Below, piece by piece: positions 1-9,307 of a stretch of DNA of 47,083 bases (position 1 is its first letter; each line of letters begins with the position of its first letter). Below the pieces are notes generated by a model. That model was not told the origin of the DNA, ran no database searches, and saw only the letters and a program-made list of their open reading frames with translations. The DNA is taken from NCBI GenBank assembly GCA_934636905.1, contig CAKUBJ010000012.1, forward strand, positions 1-47,083. The letters run 5' to 3'. The translations under genes were made by a program, and so were the position numbers. Origin of the DNA: an uncultured Dysosmobacter sp. (GTDB taxonomy: Bacteria; Bacillota; Clostridia; Oscillospirales; Oscillospiraceae).

Positions 1-501
1 ATGGGGATGCTGGAGGCCGTGGGCGAGGTGTTCCCGGACGCCAAATACCAGCGCTGCACGGTGCATTTCTACCGCAACGTTTTCTCTGTTGTGCCCAAAT
101 CCAAGGTCAAAATTGTGGCAAAAATGCTCAAGGCGATCCACGCCCAGGAGAGCAAGAAAGCGTCCCGCGAGAAGGCGAAAGCCGTGGTCGCCGAGCTGCG
201 CGCCATGAAGCTGAAGGAGGCCGCCAAGAAGGTCGAGGACGGCATTGAGGAAACGCTGACCTACTGCGATTTTCCCAGCGAGCACTGGGCCCGCATCCGT
301 ACCAACAATGTGATCGAGCGGCTGAACCGTGAGATCCGTCGGCGCACCCGTGTGGTGGGGACATTCCCTGACGGCAACTCCGCCCTGATGCTGGTCTGCG
401 CCCGGCTCCGCCATGTGGCGGGCACCCAGTGGGGCTGCAAGAAATACATGAACATGAAGCACCTGGAGGCGGCTCTGGACGACGCCTCTATTGCTGGCTG
501 A
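1..501 (+). CDS. IS256-family (mutator-type) transposase, C-terminal part
   Basis: This is the C-terminal 166 residues of a DDE transposase of the IS256 family, which are usually about 400 residues long. The window opens inside the gene, so the first ATG is probably internal. Family signatures seen are the CTVHFYRNV segment near residue 19 (the C-x2-H region) and the downstream segment TNNVIERLNREIRRRTRVVG with the catalytic Glu. The protein end is normal (GC-K-KYMNM tail), so the 3' part looks intact. The gene sits upstream of ddl with no functional link and is a mobile insertion next to housekeeping DNA. The family call is confident. Whether the full element is active cannot be judged from this fragment. 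Confidence 0.9.
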   Translation: MGMLEAVGEVFPDAKYQRCTVHFYRNVFSVVPKSKVKIVAKMLKAIHAQESKKASREKAKAVVAELRAMKLKEAAKKVEDGIEETLTYCDFPSEHWARIRTNNVIERLNREIRRRTRVVGTFPDGNSALMLVCARLRHVAGTQWGCKKYMNMKHLEAALDDASIAG

Positions 502-637
502 CTTCATTCAGCCGGAGCCTGCAAACAAATTTGCGCATAAATCTTGACGGCACCGCCGCGAGGCAGCACAGCTTACATCCTTTTTATTCGCTTGCTGCAC
601 TCCCGCAAAAAGATAACCAAATCAACAGGCGGCAGAC
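502..637. other. Right end of the IS element and spacer, no gene
   Basis: No credible ORF lies here. The stretch AAATTTGCGCATAAATCTTG at about 530-549, with the following GACGGCACC, resembles the AT-rich terminal repeats of clostridial IS256 elements, so the element probably ends near 558. The left terminal repeat is outside the window, so this is inference. The remainder up to the ddl promoter is unremarkable. Confidence 0.35.
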
Positions 638-666
638 TTGCAATAGAAGGGCGGATACTGTATAAT
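638..666 (+). promoter_or_regulatory. Sigma-A-type promoter for ddl-murF
   Basis: TTGCAA at 638-643 and a perfect TATAAT at 661-666 are separated by 17 bases. The predicted start is about 120 bases upstream of the ddl ATG and outside the probable IS end, so the operon keeps its own promoter. Confidence 0.7.
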
Positions 667-795
667 CAAACTGATTGCATAGACCGGCTGCCGGAAAACA
701 CCGGCGGAATACCTGTGCATTGCGTCACGGATTTTCTGAAAATAATGCGATGTCCTGCGGATTTGCAGCATATAAAAGAAAGGTTCTGATTTTCC

Positions 796-1848
796 ATGAA
801 AATCGTTGTTCTGGCCGGCGGTATCTCCACGGAGCGGGTGGTTTCTCTGGTGTCCGGCACCGGTGTGTGCCGGGCGCTGCGCCGCAGGGGGCATCAGGCC
901 ATCCTTGTGGATCTGTTCATGGGGCTGGACAATCCCCCGGCGGATCTCAACACCCTCTTTGACGCACAGGACGGCCTCTGCCCCGAGGCAAAAATCACGG
1001 CCCAGGCGCCGGATCTGGAGGCGGTGCGCCGCAGCCGCCGGGATCAGAGTCCCAGCCACATCGGCCCCCATGTGCTGGACATCTGCCGTCTGGCGGATGT
1101 GGTGTTTCTGGGGCTTCACGGGCAGGACGGCGAGGACGGCCGCATTCAGGCCGCGCTGGATCTGCTGGGGGTGCCCTACACCGGCGCCGGATACCTTGGC
1201 TCCGCCATCGCCATGGACAAAATCGCCTCCAAGCGGATGATGGACGCCCATGGGATTCCCACGCCTCCATGGCAGGCGCTGACCTATACGGAGGAAGAAA
1301 TCCCTGCTCTGGCGGAAACCCTGCCTATGCCCTGCGTGGTGAAGGCCCCCGCCGGCGGCTCTTCGCTGGGGGTGTATCTCCCCAAGGACCGTGGGGAACT
1401 GGCGGACGCCCTCCGGCAGGTGCGGGCCTACTGTGACGAGGTGCTGGTGGAGCAGCGGATCTACGGCCGGGAACTGACGGACGCGGTTCTGGGTGACCGG
1501 TATCTGCCGCCGGTGGAAACCTTCCCCAGCGTGGAAAACTTTGATTATGAGGCCAAGTATCAGGCAGGCGGCGCCCGGGAGGTCTGTCCTGCGGAACTGA
1601 CGGAGGCCCAGGCAAAAGCCGTGGGAGAGATGGCCCTGCGGGTGCACAAGGCTCTGGGTCTGGCCGTTTATTCCCGGACGGACATGATTCTGGATGCGGA
1701 TGGGAATCTCTGGTGTCTGGAGGCCAACTCCCTGCCGGGAATGACCCCCACCAGCTTTGTACCCAAGGAAGCTGCCGCCGTGGGCATCGGCTACGATGAC
1801 CTGTGCGAGGAAATCGTGCGGCAGTCCCTGAAAATCAAGAGGAGATAA
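796..1848 (+). CDS. ddl: D-alanine--D-alanine ligase
   Basis: A 350-residue ATP-grasp ligase that joins two D-Ala in the cytoplasm for the peptidoglycan pentapeptide. The N-terminus VVLAGGISTERVVS is the Ddl nucleotide/substrate loop variant. LGLHGQDGEDG (about residues 100-110), the ATP-grasp core with KAPAGGSSLGV, and the Mg-binding EANSLPGMT (about 308-316) are present. The NFDYEAKY segment is of D-Ala-D-Ala type rather than D-Ala-D-Lac type, which is inferred from family knowledge. The ATG has a modest AAAGG site 10 bases upstream. murF starts four bases after the stop, so the last two cytoplasmic steps of pentapeptide assembly are coupled in one operon. Length is normal for the family. 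Confidence 0.95.
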   Translation: MKIVVLAGGISTERVVSLVSGTGVCRALRRRGHQAILVDLFMGLDNPPADLNTLFDAQDGLCPEAKITAQAPDLEAVRRSRRDQSPSHIGPHVLDICRLADVVFLGLHGQDGEDGRIQAALDLLGVPYTGAGYLGSAIAMDKIASKRMMDAHGIPTPPWQALTYTEEEIPALAETLPMPCVVKAPAGGSSLGVYLPKDRGELADALRQVRAYCDEVLVEQRIYGRELTDAVLGDRYLPPVETFPSVENFDYEAKYQAGGAREVCPAELTEAQAKAVGEMALRVHKALGLAVYSRTDMILDADGNLWCLEANSLPGMTPTSFVPKEAAAVGIGYDDLCEEIVRQSLKIKRR

Positions 1849-1851
1849 CAT

Positions 1852-3225
1852 ATGCAGCCAATGACGGTAACGGAGATCGTATCTGCGGTGAAGGGAGTCT
1901 GGTGGAACCCCTGCGAAAAGATCCCCACAGTAAGCGCCCTGTCTACAGACAGCCGGAAAATCACCCCCGGATGCCTGTTCCTGCCCTGGGTGGGGGAGAA
2001 GTTTGACGGGCATCAGTTTATCGACGCGGCACTGGACGCCGGCGCGGCAGGCTGCCTGTGCGCCCGTCTGCCTCAGGACATCCGCCCGGACAAATTTTAC
2101 ATCAAGGTGGCGGATACCCGGCTGGCTCTGCGGGATCTGGCTTCCGCCTACCGGGATCGGTTTGACATTCCCTTTGTGCAGATCACCGGCAGTGTAGGGA
2201 AAACCACCACCAAGGAGATGATCGCCTCCGTGCTGGGGGCGAAGCTGAACGTTCTCAAAACCCCGGAAAACTTCAACAACGACATCGGCACCCCCCTGAC
2301 CCTGCTGGGGCTTGCCCCGGAGCATCAGGCGGCGGTGATTGAAACCGGCATGAACCATTTCGGCGAGATTGAATATCTGGGAGCCATGGTGCGGCCGGAT
2401 ATTGCCGTGATTTCCAACATCGGTGACGCCCACATTGAATATCTGGGCAGCCGGGAGGGGATCCTGAAGGCAAAGTGCGAAATATTCAGCCATCTGAAAG
2501 AGGACGGACTGGCAATCCTCAACGGTGATGATGCCCTGCTGAATACCGTGACCCTGCCCCAGCGGATCATCCGCTGCGGGCAGAGTGAGCACTGTCAGGT
2601 GCGGATCGGCGACATTGTGGATCACGGGGTGGACGGTATCACCTGCACGGTAACCACGCCTCAGGACACCTACCGGCTGAATATCCCGGCCCCCGGTGAA
2701 CACATGGCCTATTCCGCCTCCATGGCCGTGGCGGTGGGAGAGGCGCTGGGGCTCAGCCGGGAGGAGATCATCCGGGGTGCGGCCTCCTACGCCCCCACCG
2801 GCAGCCGGATGCGGATCCTGCGGCTGCGGGGCAGCCGCGTGCTGCTGGACGACTGCTACAACGCCAATCCCCAGTCCGTGTCGGCGGCGCTGGAAGTGCT
2901 GGGACGCACGGACTGCGAGCGCCGGGTAGCGGTGCTGGGGGATATGGGCGAACTGGGACAGCTGACGGATCAGGCGCATTTCAACGCCGGTGCACTGGCG
3001 GCCATGCTGGGAATCGATCTGGTCATCGCCATTGGCGGGAAAGCAGCGCGCATTGCCGACGGCGCCGCCATGAGCGGCGGAGAGGTGATTCATTTTGCAA
3101 CCAGGGAGGAGGCTCTGCCAACGGTGCTGGAACAGCTGAAGCCCAATACCGGTATGCTCATCAAGGCATCCCATGCCATGCGGTTTGAGCACCTTGTGGA
3201 AGAACTGAAGAAAGCCTATGATTGA
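1852..3225 (+). CDS. murF: UDP-MurNAc-tripeptide--D-alanyl-D-alanine ligase
   Basis: A 457-residue Mur ligase that adds D-Ala-D-Ala, made by the upstream ddl product, to UDP-MurNAc-tripeptide. Domains in order are an N-terminal UDP-binding domain (STDSRKITPGCLFLPW at about 25-40), a central ATPase domain with P-loop ITGSVGKTTTKEM (about 111-123) and the ENFNNDIGTPLTLL segment, and a C-terminal domain with LLDDCYNANPQS. Family length is about 450. The start follows an AAGAGGAGA site, and the 3' end overlaps the next ORF by 8 bases. No defects are seen. Confidence 0.96.
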   Translation: MQPMTVTEIVSAVKGVWWNPCEKIPTVSALSTDSRKITPGCLFLPWVGEKFDGHQFIDAALDAGAAGCLCARLPQDIRPDKFYIKVADTRLALRDLASAYRDRFDIPFVQITGSVGKTTTKEMIASVLGAKLNVLKTPENFNNDIGTPLTLLGLAPEHQAAVIETGMNHFGEIEYLGAMVRPDIAVISNIGDAHIEYLGSREGILKAKCEIFSHLKEDGLAILNGDDALLNTVTLPQRIIRCGQSEHCQVRIGDIVDHGVDGITCTVTTPQDTYRLNIPAPGEHMAYSASMAVAVGEALGLSREEIIRGAASYAPTGSRMRILRLRGSRVLLDDCYNANPQSVSAALEVLGRTDCERRVAVLGDMGELGQLTDQAHFNAGALAAMLGIDLVIAIGGKAARIADGAAMSGGEVIHFATREEALPTVLEQLKPNTGMLIKASHAMRFEHLVEELKKAYD

Positions 3226-5122
3226 AATACAGGTCAACGGCCTTGTGAAGTCCTTTGAGGTGGGGCACAATGTTCTGGACGGCGTCACCTTTCAGATCGA
3301 TCAGGGTCAGCGGGTGGGGCTTCTGGGAAAGAACGGCGCCGGGAAAACCACCCTGTTCAGAATATTGACGGGAGAACTGGACTGCGACGAAGGCACCGTC
3401 ACCATTGCGCCGGGACACCGCATGGGTCTGATTTCCCAGATCCCGGTATATCCCGCCGGCTATACGGTGGAGGATGTGCTGCGCTCCGCCTTCGGCCGGC
3501 TCCACGCCCTTGCCTCCGAAATGGAGGAACTGGCGGGGCGGATGACGGCAGGGGAGTCGGATCCGGCGATTCTGAAGCGCTACGGCAGGCTGTCCGAGCG
3601 GTTTGAGGTGTTCGGCGGCTACGATACGGACGTGGCCATCAGCAAGGTGGCCAACGGCCTGTCCATCCCCGCCGAAATGCGGGGACGGCTGTTCGACCAG
3701 CTCTCGGGCGGGGAAAAGACCCGGGTGAATCTGGGGCGATTGATTCTGGAGGATACGGATATCCTGCTGCTGGACGAGCCTACCAACCATCTGGATCTCC
3801 ACGCCACGGAATGGCTGGAGAACTACATCCAGAAGTTCCGGGGGACGGTGGTAGCCATCTCCCATGACCGGTATTTTCTGGATCGCTCCGTGACCCGGGT
3901 CATCGAGATTGAAAACGGGAAGGCGGAGTTTTACGCCGGCAACTACAGCTTCTACGCCGTGGAAAAGGAACGGCGCTATCAGGAGCGGATGAAGCAGTAC
4001 GAAAAGGAGCAGGCCAAAATCGCCCAGCTGGAAAAATCGGCGGAGCAGCTGCGTCTGTGGGCCTTTCAGGGAATGGACAAGACCTATCGCCGGGCCATTT
4101 CCATGGAGCGCCGCATTGAGCGGATGCGCACTACCGCCAAGCCCACCAAAGCCCGGAAGATGGACGCCCGGTTCACCGCGGCGGAGTTCCACGGGGACGA
4201 GGTGCTGGGCATCCGGAACCTCAGCAAGTCCTTCGGAGAGAAGAAGCTGTTTGAGGGAATCTCCCTGAAGGTGGAGGGGGGCGAACGAATTGCCCTCATC
4301 GGTGACAACGGCACCGGGAAATCCACACTTATCAAAATGATTGTAGACGAGGTGTACCCGGACAGCGGGCGCATCCGGCTGGGGCCGCAGGTGAAAATGG
4401 CCTATCTGCCTCAGATTATCCACTTTGACCATCCGGACTGGAATCTGGTGGAGAATATGATGGCCGCCAAGCGGGGCATCTCCGCCCAGTCCGCCCGGAA
4501 CCGTCTGGCGGCGTATGACTTTCGGGGAGAGGATGTGCTGAAGCCCGTGTCCGTCCTCTCCGGCGGAGAGCAGAGCCGTCTGCGGCTTTGTATGCTGATG
4601 GACGATGAAATCAACTTCCTGATTCTGGACGAGCCGACCAACCATCTGGACATCGCCTCCCGGGAGTGGATTGAGGAGGCGGTGGAGGCCTATGACGGCA
4701 CGCTGCTGTTTGTCAGCCATGACCGCTATTTCATCAACCGCTTCGCCACCCGCATCTGGGAGGTGACCGGCGGCACCATTACCGACTATCCCATGGGCTT
4801 TGCCCAGTACCGGCAGGTAAAGGCGCAGGAAGAAGCGGAAAAACAGGAAACCCCAAAGCCTGTAAAGGAGAAAACCGTTACAGAAAAACCAGCTCGGGGC
4901 GACCGTGCCCAGCAGGCGGCCCGGCGGCAGCTGACCATCTGCGAGCGGGAAATTGCCAAGGCGGAGGAGCAGATTGCGGCGCTGGAGGCCGAGATGGAGG
5001 CCAACGCCTGCGACTATGAAAAGCTGGGAGAACTGACGACCCGGCGGGACGATGCACAGGCATCCCTGGACAGCCTGTACCTCCGCTGGGAGGAACTCAG
5101 CGAGGCGGCAGGGGAAGCCTGA
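3218..5122 (+). CDS. ABC-F family ATPase (ribosome-associated)
   Basis: A 634-residue soluble protein with two ABC ATPase domains and no membrane segments, which is the ABC-F architecture. Domain 1 has Walker A GKNGAGKTT (about 37-45), signature LSGGEKTR (about 162) and Walker B LLLDEPTNHLD. A charged helical linker (about 236-325) corresponds to the P-site tRNA interaction motif. Domain 2 has GDNGTGKST (about 362), LSGGEQSR and LILDEPTNHLD. A charged coiled-coil tail spans about 545-630. ABC-F proteins act on stalled ribosomes, and some give antibiotic resistance. Nothing here marks it as a resistance type, and the YdiF/Uup-like housekeeping group is more likely. Its ATG overlaps the murF stop, so it is co-transcribed. 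Confidence 0.92.
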   Translation: MIEIQVNGLVKSFEVGHNVLDGVTFQIDQGQRVGLLGKNGAGKTTLFRILTGELDCDEGTVTIAPGHRMGLISQIPVYPAGYTVEDVLRSAFGRLHALASEMEELAGRMTAGESDPAILKRYGRLSERFEVFGGYDTDVAISKVANGLSIPAEMRGRLFDQLSGGEKTRVNLGRLILEDTDILLLDEPTNHLDLHATEWLENYIQKFRGTVVAISHDRYFLDRSVTRVIEIENGKAEFYAGNYSFYAVEKERRYQERMKQYEKEQAKIAQLEKSAEQLRLWAFQGMDKTYRRAISMERRIERMRTTAKPTKARKMDARFTAAEFHGDEVLGIRNLSKSFGEKKLFEGISLKVEGGERIALIGDNGTGKSTLIKMIVDEVYPDSGRIRLGPQVKMAYLPQIIHFDHPDWNLVENMMAAKRGISAQSARNRLAAYDFRGEDVLKPVSVLSGGEQSRLRLCMLMDDEINFLILDEPTNHLDIASREWIEEAVEAYDGTLLFVSHDRYFINRFATRIWEVTGGTITDYPMGFAQYRQVKAQEEAEKQETPKPVKEKTVTEKPARGDRAQQAARRQLTICEREIAKAEEQIAALEAEMEANACDYEKLGELTTRRDDAQASLDSLYLRWEELSEAAGEA

Positions 5123-5139
5123 AGAACAGAGGTGAGCAT

Positions 5140-5631
5140 ATGCAGGATGTACTTTGTATCTATTATTCCCGGACGGGAAATACCAAAAAGGTCATGCGTG
5201 CCATTGCGGCGGAAACCAACGCCGAACTGGTGGCGTTGACGGACGGCGTGGATCGCAGCGGCCTGCGGGGCTGGCTGCGCAGCGGGCTGGACGCGGTAAA
5301 GCGGGACTGTCCGGAGGCGAAGCCCGTGGAAACCCAGCGGAAGCTGGAAAACTACCGGCTGGTGATCATCGGCACCCCAGTCTGGGCGGGGCGGTGCAGC
5401 AGCGTGGTGCGCAGCTTTCTCAAGCAGCACGGCAAGGAACTGAACCGGGTGGCCTATGTGCTGACCCGGGGCAGTGAACACCGCAGTGAGGACATTTACC
5501 GCCAGATGGATCTCTATACCGGCAAGCCCCACCGGGCGGCCACTTCCCTGCGGGTGGGTCATGTGGGACACACCTTCTGGCAGGAGGAGTTTTTGCGGCA
5601 GGTACGGGAAATTCTGGCTCCCAAAGGGTAG
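5140..5631 (+). CDS. Flavodoxin-family protein
   Basis: A 163-residue flavodoxin-fold protein. The FMN phosphate-binding loop is YYSRTGNTKKV near residues 8-18, and the second FMN loop region is GTPVWAGRCSS near 80-90. It is likely a small cytosolic FMN electron carrier or NAD(P)H-quinone reductase-like protein, but its partner is not indicated. It starts 17 bases after the ABC-F gene behind GAGGTGAGC, so it belongs to the same operon. The C-terminal half after residue 105 has no motif I recognise. Confidence 0.8.
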   Translation: MQDVLCIYYSRTGNTKKVMRAIAAETNAELVALTDGVDRSGLRGWLRSGLDAVKRDCPEAKPVETQRKLENYRLVIIGTPVWAGRCSSVVRSFLKQHGKELNRVAYVLTRGSEHRSEDIYRQMDLYTGKPHRAATSLRVGHVGHTFWQEEFLRQVREILAPKG

Positions 5632-5672
5632 CGGGACTTCTTTTTTTCATCTGAAAGAAAGGAGAAACCGGA

Positions 5673-6737
5673 ATGCTTGAAAAATTGAAGGATCTGGCAC
5701 TCCGCTATGAGGATCTGGAGGCACAGCTGGGAAATCCCGCCGTCTACGGTGATGCGGAGAAGCTGCGCCGGGTGAACCGGGAGTTAAAGGAACTGGCGCC
5801 TGTTGTGGAGGCGTACCGCGCCTTTCAGGCGGCGGAAAACCGCCGCCGGGAGGCGGAGGAACTGCTCCACGACCCGGAGATGAAGGAAATGGCGCAGGAG
5901 GAACTGACGGAGGCCAAAGCGGAACTGGAAACCCTGAAGGAACGGCTGACCATCCTGCTGCTGCCCAAAGACCCCAACGACGGACGGAACGTGATTCTTG
6001 AAATCCGGGGCGGCGTCGGCGGGGAGGAGAGTGCCCTGTTTGCCCACTCGCTGCTGCGGATGTACGCCATGTATGCCGAAAGCCGGGGCTGGAAGCTGGA
6101 AATTGCCAGCATCAGCGAAACGGAACTGGGCGGCGTGAAGGAGTGCTCCGCCGTCATCGAAGGAGAGGGCGCCTGGTCGCGGCTGAAGTTTGAGTCCGGG
6201 GTTCACCGGGTGCAGCGGGTTCCGGAAACGGAGTCCGGCGGACGGATCCACACCAGCGCCGCCACGGTGGCGGTGCTGCCGGAGATGGAGCCGGTGGACG
6301 TGGAACTGAACCCTGCCGACATCGAGATGCAGGTTTACCGGGCCAGCGGCGCCGGCGGCCAGCACGTCAACAAGACCTCCTCTGCCGTGCGGCTGATCCA
6401 CAAGCCCACCGGCATGATTGCCGAGTGTCAGGAGGAACGGAGCCAGTTCCAGAACCGGGAAAAGGCCATGCGGCTGCTGGCCTCCCGGCTGTATGAGGCG
6501 GAGCGGGAAAAGCGGGAGAGCGCCTACGACGCGGAGCGCCGCAGCCAAGTGGGCAGCGGTGACCGCTCCCAGCGGATCCGCACCTATAACTTCCCCCAGG
6601 GACGGGTGACGGATCACCGCATCGGCCTGACCCTTTACAAGATCGACGCCATCATGGACGGTGCGCTGGACGAACTGATTGACGCGCTGGTGACGGCGGA
6701 GCAGGCGGAACGGCTGAAGCGGGGACAGGAAGCGTAA
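5673..6737 (+). CDS. prfA: Peptide chain release factor 1
   Basis: A 354-residue class I release factor reading UAA and UAG. The codon-recognition tripeptide lies in [13 protein letters not shown] (P184-E-T186), in the RF1-type context. The peptidyl-tRNA hydrolysis motif GGQ (228-230) sits in [12 protein letters not shown]. The N-terminal helical domain and the C-terminal tail are complete. The start has a strong GAAAGGAGA site. In many Firmicutes prfA is followed by prmC, which methylates the GGQ glutamine. No prmC lies here, and the next gene is a Sua5 homologue, the other usual neighbour. Confidence 0.96.
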   Translation: MLEKLKDLALRYEDLEAQLGNPAVYGDAEKLRRVNRELKELAPVVEAYRAFQAAENRRREAEELLHDPEMKEMAQEELTEAKAELETLKERLTILLLPKDPNDGRNVILEIRGGVGGEESALFAHSLLRMYAMYAESRGWKLEIASISETELGGVKECSAVIEGEGAWSRLKFESGVHRVQRVPETESGGRIHTSAATVAVLPEMEPVDVELNPADIEMQVYRASGAGGQHVNKTSSAVRLIHKPTGMIAECQEERSQFQNREKAMRLLASRLYEAEREKRESAYDAERRSQVGSGDRSQRIRTYNFPQGRVTDHRIGLTLYKIDAIMDGALDELIDALVTAEQAERLKRGQEA

Positions 6738-6779
6738 GAACGCGGGGAAACCCGGAAAGAAATATGCGAGGCGAAAAGG

Positions 6780-8444
6780 ATGCACACACGATATTTTGAC
6801 CTGCGGGATACCAGAGGGCAGCAGAAGGTCATTGAGGATCAGATTTCTGCGGCGGCGGATATCCTTCGGCAGGGAGGGCTGGCAGCCATCCCTACGGAAA
6901 CGGTTTACGGCCTTGGCGCCAACGCGCTGGACGAAACGGCGGTTCACAAAATTTTCGAGGCCAAGGGGCGGCCCCAGGATAACCCCCTCATCATCCATGT
7001 ACCGGGGCCCCAGTGGCTGCCCCGGTACTGCGAGGACGTGCCGCCGCTGGCCTATACGCTGGCGCGGAAATTCTGGCCGGGGCCTCTGACTATGATCCTG
7101 AAGCGGAAGCCCATTGTGCCCGACGCCACCACGGCGGGGCTGGATACGGTGGGTGTCCGGTGCCCGGATCATCAGGTGACGCTGGCCATCATCCGGGAGG
7201 CGGGGGTGCCCATTGCGGCCCCCAGCGCCAACACCTCCGGCCGTCCCAGCTGCACCAGCGCGGCGGACTGCATGGAGGATATGGAGGGGAAAATTGACGC
7301 GGTGGTGGACGGCGGCCCCTGCCAGGTGGGAGTGGAGTCCACCATTGTGGATCTCACCTGCGACCCGCCCCGGCTGCTGCGTCCCGGCGGGCTTCCGCTG
7401 GAAGCACTGGAGGAGGTAGCCGGCCCCATGGCGGTGGACAAGGCCGTCACGGAGATGCTGAAGGACGGGGAGCAGCCCCGTGCTCCCGGCATGAAGTACC
7501 GCCATTACGCTCCCAAGGCACCGGTGACTGTGGTCACCGGCCCGGCGGAGGCCTCCGCCCGCACCATCCGGCAGCTGGCGCAGCCGGGAGACGGCGTCAT
7601 CTGCTTTGACGAGTTTGCGGAGCAGTTCCACGGCCAGCAGGTGGAATGCCTCGGCCCCAGCCGGGACAAGCGGATTCAGGCACAGCGGGTGTTTGACGCC
7701 CTGCGGGCCTTTGACAGCCGGGACGTCCGGCAGATTTACGCCCAGTGCCCCGACAGTCAGGGGCTGGGACTGGCCATCAGCAACCGGCTGAAGAAGGCGG
7801 CGGGCTTCAAAACCATTGCCGCGGATCAGCGGCAGGTCATTTTGGGCATTACCGGCGGCACCGGCTCCGGCAAGACCAGTGCCCTGAATGCCATCCGGGA
7901 TCTGGGGGGGACGGTTATTGACTGCGACGCGGTGTACCACGAGATGCTGGACAGGGACGAAACCCTCCGCCGCGCCATTGAGATGAAGTTCCATGGCGTA
8001 TTCAACTCCGACGGCTCCCTGAACCGCAAGAAGCTGGGGGCACTGGTCTTTGAAAATAAGGAACGGATGGCGCAGCTTAACGAAGTGGTTTACCGGTTCC
8101 TGGTGCCGGAGGTGCAGCGCCGGGCGCAGGAGGGGAGTCTCGTGGCCATTGACGCCATCAACCTCATTGAAAGCGGCGTGGGAGAGCTGTGCGACCGCAC
8201 CATTGCCATCACCGCGCCGGCGGAACTGCGGGTGCGGCGGATTATGGCTCGGGACGGCATTGACGAGCACTATGCCCGGATGCGGATCTCCGCCCAGAAG
8301 TCCGATGAGTTCTACCGCAGCAAGTGCGACTGTGAACTCAGCAATACCAGCGACACGCCGGAGGCTTTCCGGGAGACGGCCCGGGTGTTCTTCAACCGCA
8401 TGATCCGGGAACTCCGGGAGGAGAAGGACAAGGTGACGCAGTGA
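6780..8444 (+). CDS. Fused threonylcarbamoyl-AMP synthase and dephospho-CoA kinase
   Basis: A single 554-residue ORF carries two enzymes. Residues 1 to about 345 match Sua5/YwlC: a YrdC domain (AAIPTETVYGLGANA at about 35-50, APSANTSGRPS) plus the Sua5 C-terminal domain ending GLGLAISNRLKKAAGF. This part makes threonylcarbamoyl-AMP for tRNA t6A37. Residues about 352-554 match CoaE, with P-loop GITGGTGSGKTS (about 356-367) and the DCDAVYHEML segment. It phosphorylates dephospho-CoA, the last step of CoA synthesis. The linker is only about ten residues and I see no internal start with a ribosome binding site, so a true fusion is expected. The next gene overlaps the stop by four bases. The two reactions have no known pathway link. 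Confidence 0.9.
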   Translation: MHTRYFDLRDTRGQQKVIEDQISAAADILRQGGLAAIPTETVYGLGANALDETAVHKIFEAKGRPQDNPLIIHVPGPQWLPRYCEDVPPLAYTLARKFWPGPLTMILKRKPIVPDATTAGLDTVGVRCPDHQVTLAIIREAGVPIAAPSANTSGRPSCTSAADCMEDMEGKIDAVVDGGPCQVGVESTIVDLTCDPPRLLRPGGLPLEALEEVAGPMAVDKAVTEMLKDGEQPRAPGMKYRHYAPKAPVTVVTGPAEASARTIRQLAQPGDGVICFDEFAEQFHGQQVECLGPSRDKRIQAQRVFDALRAFDSRDVRQIYAQCPDSQGLGLAISNRLKKAAGFKTIAADQRQVILGITGGTGSGKTSALNAIRDLGGTVIDCDAVYHEMLDRDETLRRAIEMKFHGVFNSDGSLNRKKLGALVFENKERMAQLNEVVYRFLVPEVQRRAQEGSLVAIDAINLIESGVGELCDRTIAITAPAELRVRRIMARDGIDEHYARMRISAQKSDEFYRSKCDCELSNTSDTPEAFRETARVFFNRMIRELREEKDKVTQ

Positions 8445-9253
8445 AGCTGCTGAAGTGGTTGTCGGACGGGTATCATCTGGTGCATTACCTGCTGATTCTC
8501 TGCGCCATTGCATATCTCTGGTGGGAAGGGGAGAGTCTGTGGGCCGCAGGTGTTCTGACAGTCCTGATGATTGGGATTCCTCTGGGAAATTTCCTGCGGA
8601 AGGAAGCACGTATCAGACAGACTGTGGATGTTATTTCAGGCGGTATCTGCGTGGAAAATACCGCCGGCGTGTCCAGAGAGATCTCCGCCTGGGAAGTAGG
8701 CAGCCTGCGGGTTGTCCGCAGCGGCCTGCTGATATACGGTCAGGACGGCCAGCGCCTTGCTACGGTCGCATGGCAAACCGGGAATCGCCAAAACACAGGT
8801 TATGACGCACTCCGGGCACTGGTGCGGCCAAGGCTTCCGAAAGAGCCGATACGGCTTCGAATCTATGCCGGAAAACGTTGGCGGACAGCGGTTTCTGCCA
8901 TATTGATGCTGAGCGCTTGGCTGGCTGTTGGCATTTTTATGTACCTGACAGACCAGCTTTCAGGCGTTCTGGATGTGTGGATCTTTTTTTTGACAATGCT
9001 GGCTCTCTGGAATGGCTGGCGTTGGCTGCGGGATTTCCGCCGGGGAATCCTGATTGCTCCGGAGGGGATCACGGTGACGCCGGCTGTTGGACGGAAACGG
9101 CAGCTGTCGTGGGAAGCGTGCAGACTGGTACCGGATTCATACGGGGTGCCAGAACTGCCCCACGGAGTCTCTCTGGAACAGTTGGATAATATTTTGCCTC
9201 TGCTGGAAGGAATCTGCGCCCGGAACAGCAGGGAGGAAGCAAGGAATATTTGA
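8441..9253 (+). CDS. Hypothetical membrane protein with four predicted TM segments
   Basis: A 270-residue protein of unknown family. The GTG start overlaps the stop of the upstream fusion gene (GTGA), implying translational coupling. Hydrophobic segments occur around residues 15-32 and 36-52, and again around 147-170 and 178-195. Soluble stretches of about 90 residues follow each pair, which may suggest a duplicated two-helix plus beta-rich domain layout. The spacing is my reading and not a family match. The DNA is less GC-rich and has less CGG than its neighbours. No enzymatic motif is visible, and no function is proposed. Confidence 0.65.
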   Translation: MKLLKWLSDGYHLVHYLLILCAIAYLWWEGESLWAAGVLTVLMIGIPLGNFLRKEARIRQTVDVISGGICVENTAGVSREISAWEVGSLRVVRSGLLIYGQDGQRLATVAWQTGNRQNTGYDALRALVRPRLPKEPIRLRIYAGKRWRTAVSAILMLSAWLAVGIFMYLTDQLSGVLDVWIFFLTMLALWNGWRWLRDFRRGILIAPEGITVTPAVGRKRQLSWEACRLVPDSYGVPELPHGVSLEQLDNILPLLEGICARNSREEARNI

Positions 9254-9307
9254 ATTTACAGAGCGGCACAGGCCGCATGAACAAGTCTGATGGAGGAGGA
9301 ATATACT

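Noticed and set aside
622..3288. Minus-strand open frame of 888 codons opposite ddl and murF
   Set aside because: It is a GC-rich shadow frame: low-complexity Gly/His/Gln composition, no domain, and it covers two well-recognised genes on the other strand.
5784..8609. Minus-strand open frame of 941 codons opposite prfA and the Sua5-CoaE gene
   Set aside because: Antisense shadow of conserved genes with no ribosome binding site or recognisable protein features.
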